A DNA stretch of 63,860 bases from Halovenus rubra (GCF_026586665.1 NZ_JAODIY010000047.1:1-63860); one strand, 5' to 3'. Positions 53,014 through 63,267 are shown, counted from the first letter of the stretch. Numbers and translations: made by a program. The notes: generated from the letters alone by a model not told the origin.

Positions 53014-53721
53014 TTAGACACCGAGATACCGCTGTCGCATTTCTTCGTTTTCTCGGAGTTGTGTTGTCGAAACCGATTCGACAATCCGGCCTTCATCGAG
53101 GATGTAGTGCCGGTCAGCAACCGCTACTGCGGCGGCGACGTTTTGCTCAACAAGGAGCACAGCAATTCCCTGTTGGTCGTTGATTTCAGCGATGATATCC
53201 TCGATACGGCGGACGATATACGGTGCCAGTCCCTCGAATGGTTCGTCGAGTAACATCAGCTGAGGATTGGCCGCAAGCGCTCTGGCAATCGCAAGCATCT
53301 GTTGTTCGCCACCGCTCATGTTTCGCGCCTGCTTTTCACGCATTTCTGACAGCTCCGGGAAGAAATCCAACACCGTTTCGAGGTCTTTTGGGTCGCTCGC
53401 GTGATTGATTGCGAGCCTGATGTTTTCGCGGACAGTGAGTCGCGGGAAACAGCGTCGGGCTTCGGGAACGAAGCTAAGTCCGCGCTGTGCGATGCTGTAG
53501 GGAGCCACTCCCGCTAACTGCTCGCTGCCGAAGGTAATCTCGCCACCTAACACTGTGGGCTCTGCAGCGCCGGCGACAGACCGCAGCGTCGTTGTCTTGC
53601 CTGCGCCGTTTCGACCCAGTAGTGAGACGAGTTCACTCTCTTCGACGACAAGGTCGACGCCGAACAACACCTGTCCGGTCTCGTATCCTGCTTCGAGGTT
53701 CTCGACTGTTAGCAGCGTCAT
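53014..53721 (-). CDS. livF: Branched-chain amino acid-type ABC transporter ATP-binding protein (LivF-like)
   Basis: 235 residues. Walker A is LGRNGAGKTTTLRSVAG, the ABC signature is ARNMSGGEQQMLAIARALA, Walker B is PQLMLLDEPFEGLAP, and the switch His is replaced by the EQN block of LivF-type proteins (LLVEQNVAAAVAVADR). The DPKDLETVLDFFPELSEM spacer is typical. It is the last gene of a five-gene operon, overlapping the previous gene by 4 bases (ATGA type). It supplies energy for import of a hydrophilic solute together with the LivG-like protein. Confidence 0.88.
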   Translation of the reverse strand: MTLLTVENLEAGYETGQVLFGVDLVVEESELVSLLGRNGAGKTTTLRSVAGAAEPTVLGGEITFGSEQLAGVAPYSIAQRGLSFVPEARRCFPRLTVRENIRLAINHASDPKDLETVLDFFPELSEMREKQARNMSGGEQQMLAIARALAANPQLMLLDEPFEGLAPYIVRRIEDIIAEINDQQGIAVLLVEQNVAAAVAVADRHYILDEGRIVESVSTTQLRENEEMRQRYLGV

Positions 53722-54578
53722 ATTTCCTCCCGCATACCGCCCAGATAAGCGTCTTGAACGGCTTGATTTCCTTGGATTGCGTCTGGGCTGTCAGTAGCGA
53801 TAACCTCCCCGCGATTAAGGACGGTGATGCGGTCTGAAATCGAAAGGACAACATCCATATCATGCTCAATCAGAACAACAGTCAGGCCACGGTCATCACG
53901 AACCTCCTTGATGAGAGATGCGGTTTCTGCCGTCGCAGCGGGACTCATCCCGCTTGTCGGTTCGTCGAGCAGTAGCACGTCTGGGTCAGTCGCCAGTGCC
54001 ATCGCGATCCCGAGGCGGCGTTGTTCGCCGTGTGGGAGGTTTTTTGCCTCGGCGTCGAGGTCAGCAGTAAGGCCAACATCGTCAGCGATTTCGATTGCTC
54101 GCTCGCGACCCACACTGTAGTGACTGCGAAAGAGGTCCATCGAGAACGCGCCCTGTCGTGCGGTCTGGACGACCAGTCGAATGTTTTCGAGGACTGTCTG
54201 GTCGGCGAACAGTTGGTTTGACTGGAACGAGCGAGCCATCCCCTTGTGCGGACGTTGCTCCTCGGCGTCACCCGTTATTTCGCTCCCGTTGAGATACACT
54301 GACCCTTCTGTCGGGTTGAGGGCACCCATGATGCAGTTGAACAGGGTTGTCTTGCCTGCGCCGTTGGGGCCGATAACTGCTCGGAGTTCTCCCGCTTCAA
54401 TACCCAGACTCAGCGTGTCGACCGCGAGCACTTCGCCGAACGTCCGAGTCATCTCATGGACACCAAGCACCGCCGATGACGGTGCCACCGCTGGCTCAAT
54501 TGGGGAAGGCTCCTGGTCGTGGCCCCTGTCTGTTGACTTTGCATGTCCGACCTCGTCTGTTTCGTTTGCGTGGCTCAT
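53718..54578 (-). CDS. livG: Branched-chain amino acid-type ABC transporter ATP-binding protein (LivG-like)
   Basis: 286 residues; about 40 more than usual because of an acidic N-terminal extension. Walker A is IGPNGAGKTTLFNCIMG, the signature NLPHGEQRRLGIAMALA, and Walker B PDVLLLDEPTSGMSP, followed by TVVLIEHDMDVVLSISDRI with the switch His. AEEQRPHKGMARSFQSNQLF is the LivG-specific Q-loop region. The C-terminal tail with VQDAYLGG also marks LivG. It lies between livM and livF with 4-base overlaps on both sides. Confidence 0.88.
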   Translation of the reverse strand: MSHANETDEVGHAKSTDRGHDQEPSPIEPAVAPSSAVLGVHEMTRTFGEVLAVDTLSLGIEAGELRAVIGPNGAGKTTLFNCIMGALNPTEGSVYLNGSEITGDAEEQRPHKGMARSFQSNQLFADQTVLENIRLVVQTARQGAFSMDLFRSHYSVGRERAIEIADDVGLTADLDAEAKNLPHGEQRRLGIAMALATDPDVLLLDEPTSGMSPAATAETASLIKEVRDDRGLTVVLIEHDMDVVLSISDRITVLNRGEVIATDSPDAIQGNQAVQDAYLGGMREEI

Positions 54579-55699
54579 GCTCTCACCTGCTGCATTCGTT
54601 TACGCAACCAACTGGCAACCGACCTAATGTACCCCCAGATACCTTCTTCGGGAGCAGTCAATACGACGACGACAAACAGCGCACCCAGCAGGAACTGCCA
54701 GTAGACCAGTATGTCGCTGAGATCGACTGTCACGAACGTGACCTCCGAGAGGGGGAACTGCCACAACTCGAAGTTTGTCAGGAAGTCCTCGACGAACAGC
54801 CACGAAAAGGCCCCCACAACCGGCCCGAAGAAGTAATTCACACCGCCCAGCACCGCCATCAAAACTGTATCGCCGCTGGTGAAGACGCTCAGATTCTCGA
54901 TGGCGGCACCTGAGTTCTGTATCATCAACAAGACGCCAGCGAGTGCAGAGAAGACGCCGCTGAACGTCACTGACCATATCTTGTAACTGGTAGTATCGAC
55001 GCCCATCGCCCGCGCTAACTGCTCGTTTTCACTGACAGCAACCAACGACCGACCAAATGGTGACCGAACAATCTGCCAGAGAGCGAGCATTCCCAGCAGG
55101 AAGACAACGGCAACAGCCCAGTACCAGTCCAAAGACAAGCCAAACGCTTCGATGGCTATCTCGCCCCGGGTCTGTTCGACGAAATCCGGCAACGTCCCTT
55201 GTGTAAGGCCGTTCGACCCACCAGTTAGCTCACCGGGATTACGCAAGACAATGAAATAGATTGCTTGGGAGAATGCTAGGGTCAACAGCGCAAAGTAGAT
55301 CTCACCCATCCCGACAATCAGCGTTCCAAGCAAGTAGCCATAGACGGCAACAGCTGCAAGCGCTAGGATGACGCCGACGAGGAAAGTGATGTTTCCACCG
55401 GCAGGTAACACCCAGGCTCCGTTCAAGACGAGGATTGCTGGGATATATATACCAAATCCGAGAAACATTGCATGGCCAAAAGAGAGTAACCCCGTGTAGC
55501 CAAAGAGCAGGTTAAATCCTGCCACGAACAGCATCATAATAAGCATCTTGCTGGCGATTGCGTTGTATCCGAGTACCATCTCACTCGTGATGAGTGGGCG
55601 TAACGCCACAACAAGGACAACGAGACCGAGCGGGATTTTGTACCGTTCGAACATGGATGGAAGTCCACCAGTGGCCCGGTCGGTCGATTCTCCACTCAT
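54575..55699 (-). CDS. livM: Branched-chain amino acid-type ABC transporter permease (LivM-like)
   Basis: 374 residues with nine to ten membrane segments. FNLLFGYTGLLSFGHAMFLG is the LivM signature. RSPFGRSLVAVSENEQLARA then MGVDTTSYKIWSVTFSGVFS is the cytoplasmic EAA-like coupling loop that contacts the ATPases. LGGVNYFFGPVVGAFSWLFV follows. It forms the translocation pore with the LivH-like permease. It overlaps both neighbours by 4 bases. Confidence 0.88.
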   Translation of the reverse strand: MSGESTDRATGGLPSMFERYKIPLGLVVLVVALRPLITSEMVLGYNAIASKMLIMMLFVAGFNLLFGYTGLLSFGHAMFLGFGIYIPAILVLNGAWVLPAGGNITFLVGVILALAAVAVYGYLLGTLIVGMGEIYFALLTLAFSQAIYFIVLRNPGELTGGSNGLTQGTLPDFVEQTRGEIAIEAFGLSLDWYWAVAVVFLLGMLALWQIVRSPFGRSLVAVSENEQLARAMGVDTTSYKIWSVTFSGVFSALAGVLLMIQNSGAAIENLSVFTSGDTVLMAVLGGVNYFFGPVVGAFSWLFVEDFLTNFELWQFPLSEVTFVTVDLSDILVYWQFLLGALFVVVVLTAPEEGIWGYIRSVASWLRKRMQQVRA

Positions 55700-56730
55700 T
55701 CGAGTAATCCCTCCTCACCGAACAGTCCCCGTGGACGGATAAGCAACACAACAATCATGACAAGAAACGGGATAATATCGCTAATTCCTTGGACATTAAT
55801 CGCAGAGACACCGGTGACAATCGCGAGGGCGCTCAGAACGACTGGTACGAGGAACTGTGCCCACCCGACGAGCAGTCCAGCGAGAACGCTCCCGAAGATG
55901 CTCCCGACTCCGCCGATGACGACCACGACAAACGCGAGCAGAACGAACTCCTCTGCTGCTCCCGGGTCAATACCAAACTCCACGACACGGAGCGCACCGC
56001 CAAGTCCTGCTATAGCCGACCCCAAAAAGAACATTGCTGTAAACCGAAGCGGCAGGTTCACACCCACGAACTCAGTCATTTCACCGTCTTGAACGCCGGC
56101 TCGAACGCTCAGGCCAAAGTCGGTTTTCGTGATGAGGTAGTAGACGCCCGCCACTGAGATAGTGGAGACTGCGACTGTAAAGAGGCGGTACGTTCCAACT
56201 TGCGTTACGATGAGGTCGGTCCCGCCGGTGAGGAACTCCGGCTTTGCCGGCTGAACAGCACTTGCTCCCCAGACGAACCGAGCGGCCTCCTCAATCATCA
56301 GCGTCAGTCCGAATGTTGCGAGCAGGCCAATAATCGGCTCTTTGCCGTACAGTCGCCGGAGGACGACAACCTCAATGACAATACCGACGATACCAACACC
56401 AATCGGTGCAATCAACAGTGCCGCCCAGAACGGCAGTCCGTAACTTGCCATCGTGGCGTAGGTAAAATATCCTCCAAGCATGAACAACGCGCCGTGTGCA
56501 AAATTGACGACACCCATTAGACCCAACACGAGCGCCAGCCCAAGCGAGATCATCACAAGAATCATTCCGTAGACCAGACCACCAATTGCTTGGTCGATGA
56601 ATAGTCCGGGTTTTTGGACGGCGGCGTTTCCTAACAGTAACACACCAGCCAGCGCCCCGAGCAGCGCTGCTGGCGAACGTTCAGATAACAGTCGCTGCAT
56701 CCGGGTACGAGCATCGAGCGTGCTACTCAT
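55696..56730 (-). CDS. livH: Branched-chain amino acid-type ABC transporter permease (LivH-like)
   Basis: 344 residues with about eight membrane segments. GLVYGMILVMISLGLALVLG then LMGVVNFAHGALFMLGGYFT is the LivH signature. DFGLSVRAGVQDGEMTEFVG is the coupling loop, and VVVIGGVGSIFGSVLAGLLV follows. It pairs with LivM. The binding-protein gene ends 3 bp before its start, so transcription runs from that gene. Confidence 0.88.
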   Translation of the reverse strand: MSSTLDARTRMQRLLSERSPAALLGALAGVLLLGNAAVQKPGLFIDQAIGGLVYGMILVMISLGLALVLGLMGVVNFAHGALFMLGGYFTYATMASYGLPFWAALLIAPIGVGIVGIVIEVVVLRRLYGKEPIIGLLATFGLTLMIEEAARFVWGASAVQPAKPEFLTGGTDLIVTQVGTYRLFTVAVSTISVAGVYYLITKTDFGLSVRAGVQDGEMTEFVGVNLPLRFTAMFFLGSAIAGLGGALRVVEFGIDPGAAEEFVLLAFVVVVIGGVGSIFGSVLAGLLVGWAQFLVPVVLSALAIVTGVSAINVQGISDIIPFLVMIVVLLIRPRGLFGEEGLLE

Positions 56731-56733
56731 CGT

Positions 56734-58056
56734 CTACAGAGAGCAACCGGTTTCTTCGACCGGTCGAGTGACATCGTCGCCAGCGAACTTATTCTCCACG
56801 GAGAACCAGTCTTTGTGCGGGTCGTCTGCCATCGCGTCTGTAGACCGTGAGGTGACTGTATACGTTGGTTGGACGAGTTGGTGGTCTCCCTCACGCCAGT
56901 ACATATCGCCACCGCCTTTCATATCGACGATTGGCGAGCTTACCTCGTGACCCTCTAAAGCGTCTCGCATGTCCGGTGCGGCGGTTGACTCGGCTCGAAC
57001 TGCCGCGCGAACGCCTTGGTCGACCGAAATGTAGCCGAGCAGGTGTCGGATATACGGGTCCATCTCTCCCTGTTCTGTAATCCGCTGTTTGAAATCCTCG
57101 CCGCCATCGACTGCTGGTCCCCAGACTTGTCCCGCCACATCCAGAATCGAGGCAGCATCCTTGTCCATCCCCCAGAAGACGAAGTCTTCGAGTTGGTGCA
57201 TTGCCAGCGTCCGGTCTTGGATACCACTGGCGATGATTTGACTGCTCGCCTTTCGCAGGTCGAGTCCAGCAATTAACACACCGATTGCGGGCGCGCCTGA
57301 GGCTTTTGCACGGTTGACGTACTGGGCATAATCGTCGCTCGGGAACGGCACCGCTTCTCGCCCAACGACAGTGTTGCCAGCAGCTTCAAGCGCCCCTTGG
57401 ACAGCATCGGCCGCTGTCTGTCCCCACGTATAATCGGAGTACATAAGGAACCATTCGTCAGATGCTTCGACCATCCCGCTGCTAATACTGTTTGCTAGCA
57501 TCGAATTCGATGCTGAAGGGCGGAAGACGAAATCACCACACTCCCCACCGGTCAGCGCATCCGAGTGAGACCCTGTTGGGAAGTACGTCACCTCGTTGTC
57601 AGTGGCCCACCCGGCCAACCGGAGTGCCACAGATGACGACACCGCACCCGTAAGGAAGTCGACATCGCCCTCAGTCACGAGCGCTCGCGCTCGTTCGAGG
57701 CCCGTCCCGGGTTCTAGCTGTGAGTCGTCGGTTGAAAGGTCGATTTCAACGTTGTACTCAGATTCGAGGTCCTCGATTGCCAACTCTGCACCCGTTATCG
57801 CCGCATTGCCGAACACGGCAAATGGGCCTGACGTTGACGTGACCATCCCAATGGATATGCTGTCGAGGCTTGACCCACCATTCATCGTTTCCCCATCGCT
57901 ACTACCGTCATCATCGCCGCCGATACAGCCAGCCAGTCCGGTGAGGCCGGCTGCCCCGACTGAAGCAAGGACGCGCCGTCGCGTAACTGCATCTGACACG
58001 CTGGTTGCCGGCGATGGTCTGCCTGTATCATGCCTGTTATTCTCACTATTAGTCAT
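56734..58056 (-). CDS. Tat-exported lipoprotein, substrate-binding protein of the ABC importer
   Basis: 440 residues. The N-terminus carries a twin-arginine signal (RRRVLASVGAAGLTGLAGC) ending in a lipobox Cys, typical for haloarchaeal surface lipoproteins. The mature part has the type I periplasmic fold of Leu/Ile/Val, amide and urea binding proteins: SISIGMVTSTSGPFAVFGNA, then AIEDLESEYNVEI and MYSDYTWGQTAADAVQGALE. The substrate is not settled: branched-chain amino acids, urea or short amides are all possible. It is first in the operon, with about 300 bp of upstream region for regulation. Being made in larger amounts than the permeases is common for such proteins. Confidence 0.85.
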   Translation of the reverse strand: MTNSENNRHDTGRPSPATSVSDAVTRRRVLASVGAAGLTGLAGCIGGDDDGSSDGETMNGGSSLDSISIGMVTSTSGPFAVFGNAAITGAELAIEDLESEYNVEIDLSTDDSQLEPGTGLERARALVTEGDVDFLTGAVSSSVALRLAGWATDNEVTYFPTGSHSDALTGGECGDFVFRPSASNSMLANSISSGMVEASDEWFLMYSDYTWGQTAADAVQGALEAAGNTVVGREAVPFPSDDYAQYVNRAKASGAPAIGVLIAGLDLRKASSQIIASGIQDRTLAMHQLEDFVFWGMDKDAASILDVAGQVWGPAVDGGEDFKQRITEQGEMDPYIRHLLGYISVDQGVRAAVRAESTAAPDMRDALEGHEVSSPIVDMKGGGDMYWREGDHQLVQPTYTVTSRSTDAMADDPHKDWFSVENKFAGDDVTRPVEETGCSL

Positions 58057-58357
58057 GGCCTGCTATTCGGTGTCGAATCCAGTGTACTAAAAGCTATGGT
58101 CCGATTTCGGGACCATCGTTCTCCGTTCTCTGTTGTGTTCTGGTTCTCGTGTTGACCATCGGTGGCACTGTGACTGTGTTTCCCGGCCGCTGTGTACCGT
58201 TTCGGTTCTGGAGTGGACAACTGTTTGTCGTACGGACTCCGTTTCCCCAAAACCGGTGGGTGGTCTCTAGTGTACATAACGGAACGCGCTCACATCGCTG
58301 GTTTCGCAAGAGTGAACAATCCACAATAGCTAGTTGTCTGAACAGAGGTGAGCCCGC
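58057..58357. promoter_or_regulatory. Divergent promoter region between the ABC importer and the flavoprotein gene
   Basis: About 300 bases with two outward starts. No strong TATA element or dyad stands out by eye. A weak ACTATTAG-like patch lies close to the importer start. Confidence 0.35.
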
Positions 58358-59575
58358 ATGCAACAGCAATCACGGAGTGATGACACTTGCTCGGCAGCAA
58401 TTATTGGCGGCGCAGTATCCGGGCTAGCGGCTGCGACGAACATCCATGCCCTCCCACAATTCTCTGACGTTGTTGTCTTCGAACGGCAACAGTATGATGA
58501 TAAACGGGTCAACTGCGGAGAGGCAATAAACGATACGACGCTTGTTCCACTGGAGAAAACGCCGGAAAATGGCTTTGTCAACGATATTGACGGGTTCGAA
58601 CTTCGAGTGTACGACGGTCAAGACCACGACCCCCACGAGCAGCCAGTCGGGGTATCACGGTTGCAGTGTGAGCCAGGCTACATCTGTGAACGAAACGTCG
58701 TCGAGAAACGCTGGGCCGACAAACTTGCGGCTGAGGGTGTCGAGTTTCGGACTGGGGCATCTATCTCACCGTCGAAGTACGACCAGATTCTAGAGACGTA
58801 CGATTACATCATCGATGCCTCTGGCCAACCGTCACTGACGCTTAAAGCAAAACAGGAAACAACCAACTACACCGGTGACATGGTCGCCCTGAACGCGACA
58901 GTCAGCGGGGACTTCTCTTCGTACACAGAGCGGCCGCGTATCTTTTTCGAGGGGTATGTCGGCTACTCGTGGTCATTTCCGAAATCGGAGACCCAAGCGA
59001 ACGTCGGGATGGGCTGGGCTGGCGACGAGCGCCCCGAGAACTACTACGAGGCGTTCAAAACAACAGCCCAACGAAACGGGTTTTCGGTCCCTGAGAGAGA
59101 CCAGACAAACATCTATACCATCCCCCGAGGGCCGAGTCTGAGCCCAGAACAGACCTACTATCCCGAAAATAACGTGTTCTTAGTGGGCGATGCAGCCGGC
59201 ATCGCAAACCGATATCAAGGAGAAGGTATCTGTCAGGGTATCCGCTCTGCAAACCTGTTAGGTGAGCTTATTGCAACGGAGCAAGAGCATCGTTACCCCG
59301 AAAAACTCTACAACATGATGAAATCCGAGTATCGCCTCGCGCATCTGATGCGTGGCGCGTGGGTCGAACACGAAGATTCGGCGTTACTCGCCGCCGTTGC
59401 CGAATCTATCGAGGGGTTGAGTATCGAAGACATCACGAGAAGACCGTCACAGGTACTCTCACGGCTTTTGCGACGCCCGATTACCGCGGCGAAACTCATC
59501 TCTGATGTTGGTATGCTTACCAGAGTCTACGAATCGTACACTGACTCGTGGGAGTTTGGGGCAAACGAAGCCTAA
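58358..59575 (+). CDS. Geranylgeranyl reductase-like FAD-dependent oxidoreductase
   Basis: 405 residues. The FAD-binding motif is AAIIGGAVSGLAAATNIHAL, NCGEAINDTTL follows at the substrate side, and VFLVGDAAGIANRYQGEGIC then QGIRSANLLGE is the second FAD site with the GD motif. This is the geranylgeranyl reductase family, which saturates isoprenoid chains of lipids or quinones using reduced ferredoxin or NADPH. There are several paralogues in haloarchaea, and this one is shorter in the substrate region than the digeranylgeranyl-phospholipid reductase, so its exact substrate is unknown. It acts at the membrane surface. No partner gene is near. Confidence 0.75.
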   Translation: MQQQSRSDDTCSAAIIGGAVSGLAAATNIHALPQFSDVVVFERQQYDDKRVNCGEAINDTTLVPLEKTPENGFVNDIDGFELRVYDGQDHDPHEQPVGVSRLQCEPGYICERNVVEKRWADKLAAEGVEFRTGASISPSKYDQILETYDYIIDASGQPSLTLKAKQETTNYTGDMVALNATVSGDFSSYTERPRIFFEGYVGYSWSFPKSETQANVGMGWAGDERPENYYEAFKTTAQRNGFSVPERDQTNIYTIPRGPSLSPEQTYYPENNVFLVGDAAGIANRYQGEGICQGIRSANLLGELIATEQEHRYPEKLYNMMKSEYRLAHLMRGAWVEHEDSALLAAVAESIEGLSIEDITRRPSQVLSRLLRRPITAAKLISDVGMLTRVYESYTDSWEFGANEA

Positions 59576-59749
59576 ACTAAATCACCTACTGCTTGACCTC
59601 CACGACCACCCATTGTACTCACGTCTATTCGCCGTAGAACAGTGGGTTCGGAGAGACTCGCTACCGGCACACAACGGAGGGATGAGGCTTCGATACAGAC
59701 CAGATGCCAGTATTTATTCCGACGCTTGTGTATACTTTCAACGAACGCG

Positions 59750-60385
59750 ATGCGCTACGCCACAATCCGTCTCCACCCAAAGGAGACGTTCCACCCGGTC
59801 TTACGCAAACTCGCACGCGCACCAGACATTCGCCGACGGGCGATTCACTCGGTTAAACTGCTTGATGACGGGACGATAACGTTGCTGGCAAAACTCGATG
59901 GGCGTGTCGATACATATCGCGAGATAATGGAGGAGACGCCGGAGGTGCTGACCTACGCCGCAACCGATAGTGGTCACTGTTACAGTCAGGTTGAGCCAAC
60001 AGACGACATCAGACGGATTCTTGAACGGCGAAACGAGGGGGATTTCATCATCAAGATGCCTATGGAGTACACAGACGACGGGTGGCTCCAGGCGACGATA
60101 ATCGGCGAAGAGAAAGCACTTCAGGAGGTGCCCGAGAAACTTGGCTGGATGGAGATGGAACTCATCTCGACTGGGCCATACACACCCGAGACGACGGAGG
60201 TGTTCGCCGATTTGACGGACCGACAACGGGAGGTGCTGGAAACAGCGCTCGAACTGGGCTACTACGAGACGCCCCGCGAGGCAACCCTCAAAGATATTGC
60301 CGCCGAACTCGGTGTCGACCACGGAACTGCGGGCAATCACATCCAGCGCATCGAATCGAAGGTGTTCTCGAAGTACGTGCTGTGA
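59750..60385 (+). CDS. HTH-type transcriptional regulator (bacterio-opsin activator type)
   Basis: 211 residues from the ATG at 59750, with a TATTTATT box at 59711-59718. Residues about 1-150 form an alpha/beta input domain (MRYATIRLHPKETFHPVLRK). The C-terminal 60 residues are the HTH_10 domain: LTDRQREVLETALELGYYET, then LKDIAAELGVDHGTAGNHIQ. These regulators bind DNA and are often encoded near their targets. The RND exporter gene begins about 220 bp downstream on the same strand and could be its target. Confidence 0.85.
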   Translation: MRYATIRLHPKETFHPVLRKLARAPDIRRRAIHSVKLLDDGTITLLAKLDGRVDTYREIMEETPEVLTYAATDSGHCYSQVEPTDDIRRILERRNEGDFIIKMPMEYTDDGWLQATIIGEEKALQEVPEKLGWMEMELISTGPYTPETTEVFADLTDRQREVLETALELGYYETPREATLKDIAAELGVDHGTAGNHIQRIESKVFSKYVL

Positions 60386-60603
60386 GCTTGTCGGGATGCT
60401 TGACGCATGGCTCACAGTTCAGGCATATAAACCCTGCCCAGATATGGCCCAGTAGCTGGATTGTCGAGCAGCGAGTATATTCTGGCAATGATTGATTGGG
60501 CTGTAGCTGTTCGTCTCCGGACCGTATCGGGCGATGAGTGGGTCGACCGCCGAACTACGAAGGGCGGTCTGTTCGACGACCAGCGAGGCAGGGTGAGCGA
60601 CAG

Positions 60604-63267
60604 ATGACTTGGCTCGACAGCGTTCTGGGTCTCGTCACGACCCGACGCAAGTCCGTCATCGTGCTCTCGTTAGTGATGATACTGCTCGTCGGTGCTGGCG
60701 CAGGCAACATCCAAGAGTCGACCGAGATGGAACTGTTCGAGGAAGAGCCCTCAGAAGTCGAGGCCGAGCGCACAGTCCAAGAACAGTTCAGTCCCAGTGG
60801 CGAAAACAGTACGGCGCTGGTCGTCGCCGTTCGAAACAAGTCTGGAAACGTCCTCTCGCGGGACTCATTGCTCGCCTCGCTCCGGTACCAGCAGTCGGTG
60901 TACAACAACGAAACGGTCGCTGGCACGCTCGTCGACGAACAAGCGATGCTCGGTATCGAGAATCTCGTGGCGGCGACCGCGATCCGGCAAGACCAACGGA
61001 GCCAACAACCCAGCGAGTCGCCGCAGCAACAACCCAGAGAACAGGGGCAGCCACAGGAGAGCGCTGTGAACCCATCCACACAAAGCCAGACGCCACCGCT
61101 GGCGGCCCAGATAACACAGCTCGAATCTATGAGCGAGGAGCACGTCGAGCAGGTCCTCGGGCAACTGCTCGACCCCGAGCAGGGCAGTGGACAGGTCAAC
61201 ACCCTCGCGGTCGAGTTGCTCCCACGGGGCTACGAGCCCGGTTCAACCGAGTCGACTGCCCGGCTGACCGTGGTTCGACACAAAACTGACGGGGTGGTGG
61301 TGTCGCTGCCCGAACTCTCTGAAGAGGTCAGAGAGGGACAGGTCGCTGCGGCTGCCATCGCCGACAATGTCCCACGAGACGAGTATCGGCCATCTGGATT
61401 CGGGCTGTTGCTCGTCGAAGAACAACTCTCTATCGGCGAGAGTCTCTCGCTCGTCGGTCCAATCGCTCTCTTGTTCGTCCTGCTTACGCTGTCGGTTGCC
61501 TACCGCGACGCTGTCGACTTGCTGCTGGGTGTCGTCGGCATCGTGCTCGTTCTTCTCTGGACGTTCGGCGCGATGGGCTGGCTGGGCATCGATTTCACCC
61601 TGCTGATGATCGTGACACCGGTGTTGCTCATCGGCCTCTCGATAGACTACTGTATCCACGTCGTCATGCGGTATCGTGAGATTCGAACCGGGAATGGTGT
61701 TGGCGAGCACTCGTCGGTTGTCGACAGCGAGAGATCGGGGTCAACAGCGAGCGATGAGGAGACGACACGAGCACCGATTCGACTCGCCATGCGGGACGGG
61801 CTGGTCGGCCTCAGTCCTGCGCTCATGCTGGTGACCGTCACCGCAGTCGTCGGCTTTCTCTCGATTCTCACGACCGGCGTGCCTGTCATGCGGGGCTTCG
61901 CTGTCGCAACAGCCGTTGGCATACTCGGGGCGTTGGTCGTGTTCGGTATCGTTGTCCCGGCGCTCAAAGTCGAACTCGACGAGTGGCTGACCAGCCGGGG
62001 GTACGACCGGACCAACAGTGCCTTCGGAACGTCGGGACACCTTCGGCGCTTCCTTTCGGGTGTTGCACGAGTCAGCTATCACCGTCCCAAGACAATCCTG
62101 CTGGTCGTCCTCGTGGTAAGTTCACTGGGACTGGCCGCGGGCACACAGGTCGAAACAGAGTTCTCGACGGACACCTACATCGCAGAGGACGCCCCGGAGT
62201 GGACACAGGAGCTACCAGAACCGCTGGCACCCAGCGAGTACGAGGTCCGCGATACGCGGGAGTTCCTCTATTCGAACTTCCAGTCGCCGGACCAACAGGT
62301 CCACATCCTTGTCGAGGGGAACGTGACGAGTCCAGACGCACTCGATGCAGTCGCGTCGGCAGAGCGCGCTGCTGTGGACAGCCCGGTTACATTTACCCAA
62401 TCGACTGGTGACGCTGCCGTTGCTGGACCAGTGGGCACGATGCAAGCGCTGGCCCAGACCAACGAGACGTTCGCGGCCCAGTACGACCGTACCGACACTG
62501 ACCGTGACGGTGTTCCTGACCGCAACGTCGAGAGGCTGTTCGATACCGCCTCGGAGACAACACCAACCCGCTCCGACCGTCTGCTCCACACAACCGACAG
62601 CAAGTACGACTCTCTACGGATTGCAGTCACCGTCAACGGGACTGCTGAGCCGTCGACGATAGCCTCGGAGATGCGGTCGGTCGGTGACGTTGCAACAACC
62701 GACGAGACCACTGTGAGTGTTGCCGGCAGGCCAATCGTCAACGAACTCTCCCAGCGCCAACTTGCGAGTGTCACCGGACGGGGGATGGTCGTCACGCTCC
62801 TCACAGTCCTGGCCGTCCTTCTAGTTGCATTCCGGTACAAGCAAGCAAACGCGAGTCTTGGGGCTGTCACGCTCATTCCTGTCGTTCTGGGAGTTAGCTG
62901 GGTTCTCGGCGCGATGTATCTGGCTGGTATTCCATTCAGTTTCGCCACTGCGATGATTGGCTCGATTGCTGTTGGACTCGGCGTGGATTATGCAATCCAC
63001 ATGAGCGAACGGTACGGTCACGAACTCGAAAAACACGAGAACATCGAGACAGCCCTCGAAGAGAGTGTCGTGGGTACCGGTGGCGCGCTGTTCAGCAGCG
63101 CCGCGACGACGGCCGCAGGCTTTGGCGTACTCGCCTTTGCACTCGTGCCTATCCTCCAACAGTTCGGGCTGATTATCGCGCTGACGCTGGTGTTCGCGCT
63201 TGTCGCGAGTGTGCTTGTGTTACCGAGCCTGCTCGTGCTCTGGAGCCGATATCTCCACACCCTATGA
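60604..63267 (+). CDS. RND/MMPL-type transporter
   Basis: 887 residues from the ATG at 60604; the frame is open further upstream without likeness. Topology is the RND one, in two similar halves. After the first membrane helix (residues 17-35) comes a large outside loop with a Gln/Pro-rich spacer (SQQPSESPQQQPREQGQPQE). Membrane helices lie at about 300-450, with FTLLMIVTPVLLIGLSIDYC and the Asp expected for proton coupling. The second half repeats the pattern: helix near 520, outside loop, then GSIAVGLGVDYAIHMSERYG with the paired Asp. The transporter exports lipophilic or lipid-like cargo using the proton or ion gradient. It follows the HTH regulator gene. Confidence 0.85.
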   Translation: MTWLDSVLGLVTTRRKSVIVLSLVMILLVGAGAGNIQESTEMELFEEEPSEVEAERTVQEQFSPSGENSTALVVAVRNKSGNVLSRDSLLASLRYQQSVYNNETVAGTLVDEQAMLGIENLVAATAIRQDQRSQQPSESPQQQPREQGQPQESAVNPSTQSQTPPLAAQITQLESMSEEHVEQVLGQLLDPEQGSGQVNTLAVELLPRGYEPGSTESTARLTVVRHKTDGVVVSLPELSEEVREGQVAAAAIADNVPRDEYRPSGFGLLLVEEQLSIGESLSLVGPIALLFVLLTLSVAYRDAVDLLLGVVGIVLVLLWTFGAMGWLGIDFTLLMIVTPVLLIGLSIDYCIHVVMRYREIRTGNGVGEHSSVVDSERSGSTASDEETTRAPIRLAMRDGLVGLSPALMLVTVTAVVGFLSILTTGVPVMRGFAVATAVGILGALVVFGIVVPALKVELDEWLTSRGYDRTNSAFGTSGHLRRFLSGVARVSYHRPKTILLVVLVVSSLGLAAGTQVETEFSTDTYIAEDAPEWTQELPEPLAPSEYEVRDTREFLYSNFQSPDQQVHILVEGNVTSPDALDAVASAERAAVDSPVTFTQSTGDAAVAGPVGTMQALAQTNETFAAQYDRTDTDRDGVPDRNVERLFDTASETTPTRSDRLLHTTDSKYDSLRIAVTVNGTAEPSTIASEMRSVGDVATTDETTVSVAGRPIVNELSQRQLASVTGRGMVVTLLTVLAVLLVAFRYKQANASLGAVTLIPVVLGVSWVLGAMYLAGIPFSFATAMIGSIAVGLGVDYAIHMSERYGHELEKHENIETALEESVVGTGGALFSSAATTAAGFGVLAFALVPILQQFGLIIALTLVFALVASVLVLPSLLVLWSRYLHTL

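Noticed and set aside
60538-60603. Upstream extension of the RND transporter
   Set aside because: The added residues are basic and not membrane-like; the first membrane helix is well placed with the ATG at 60604.
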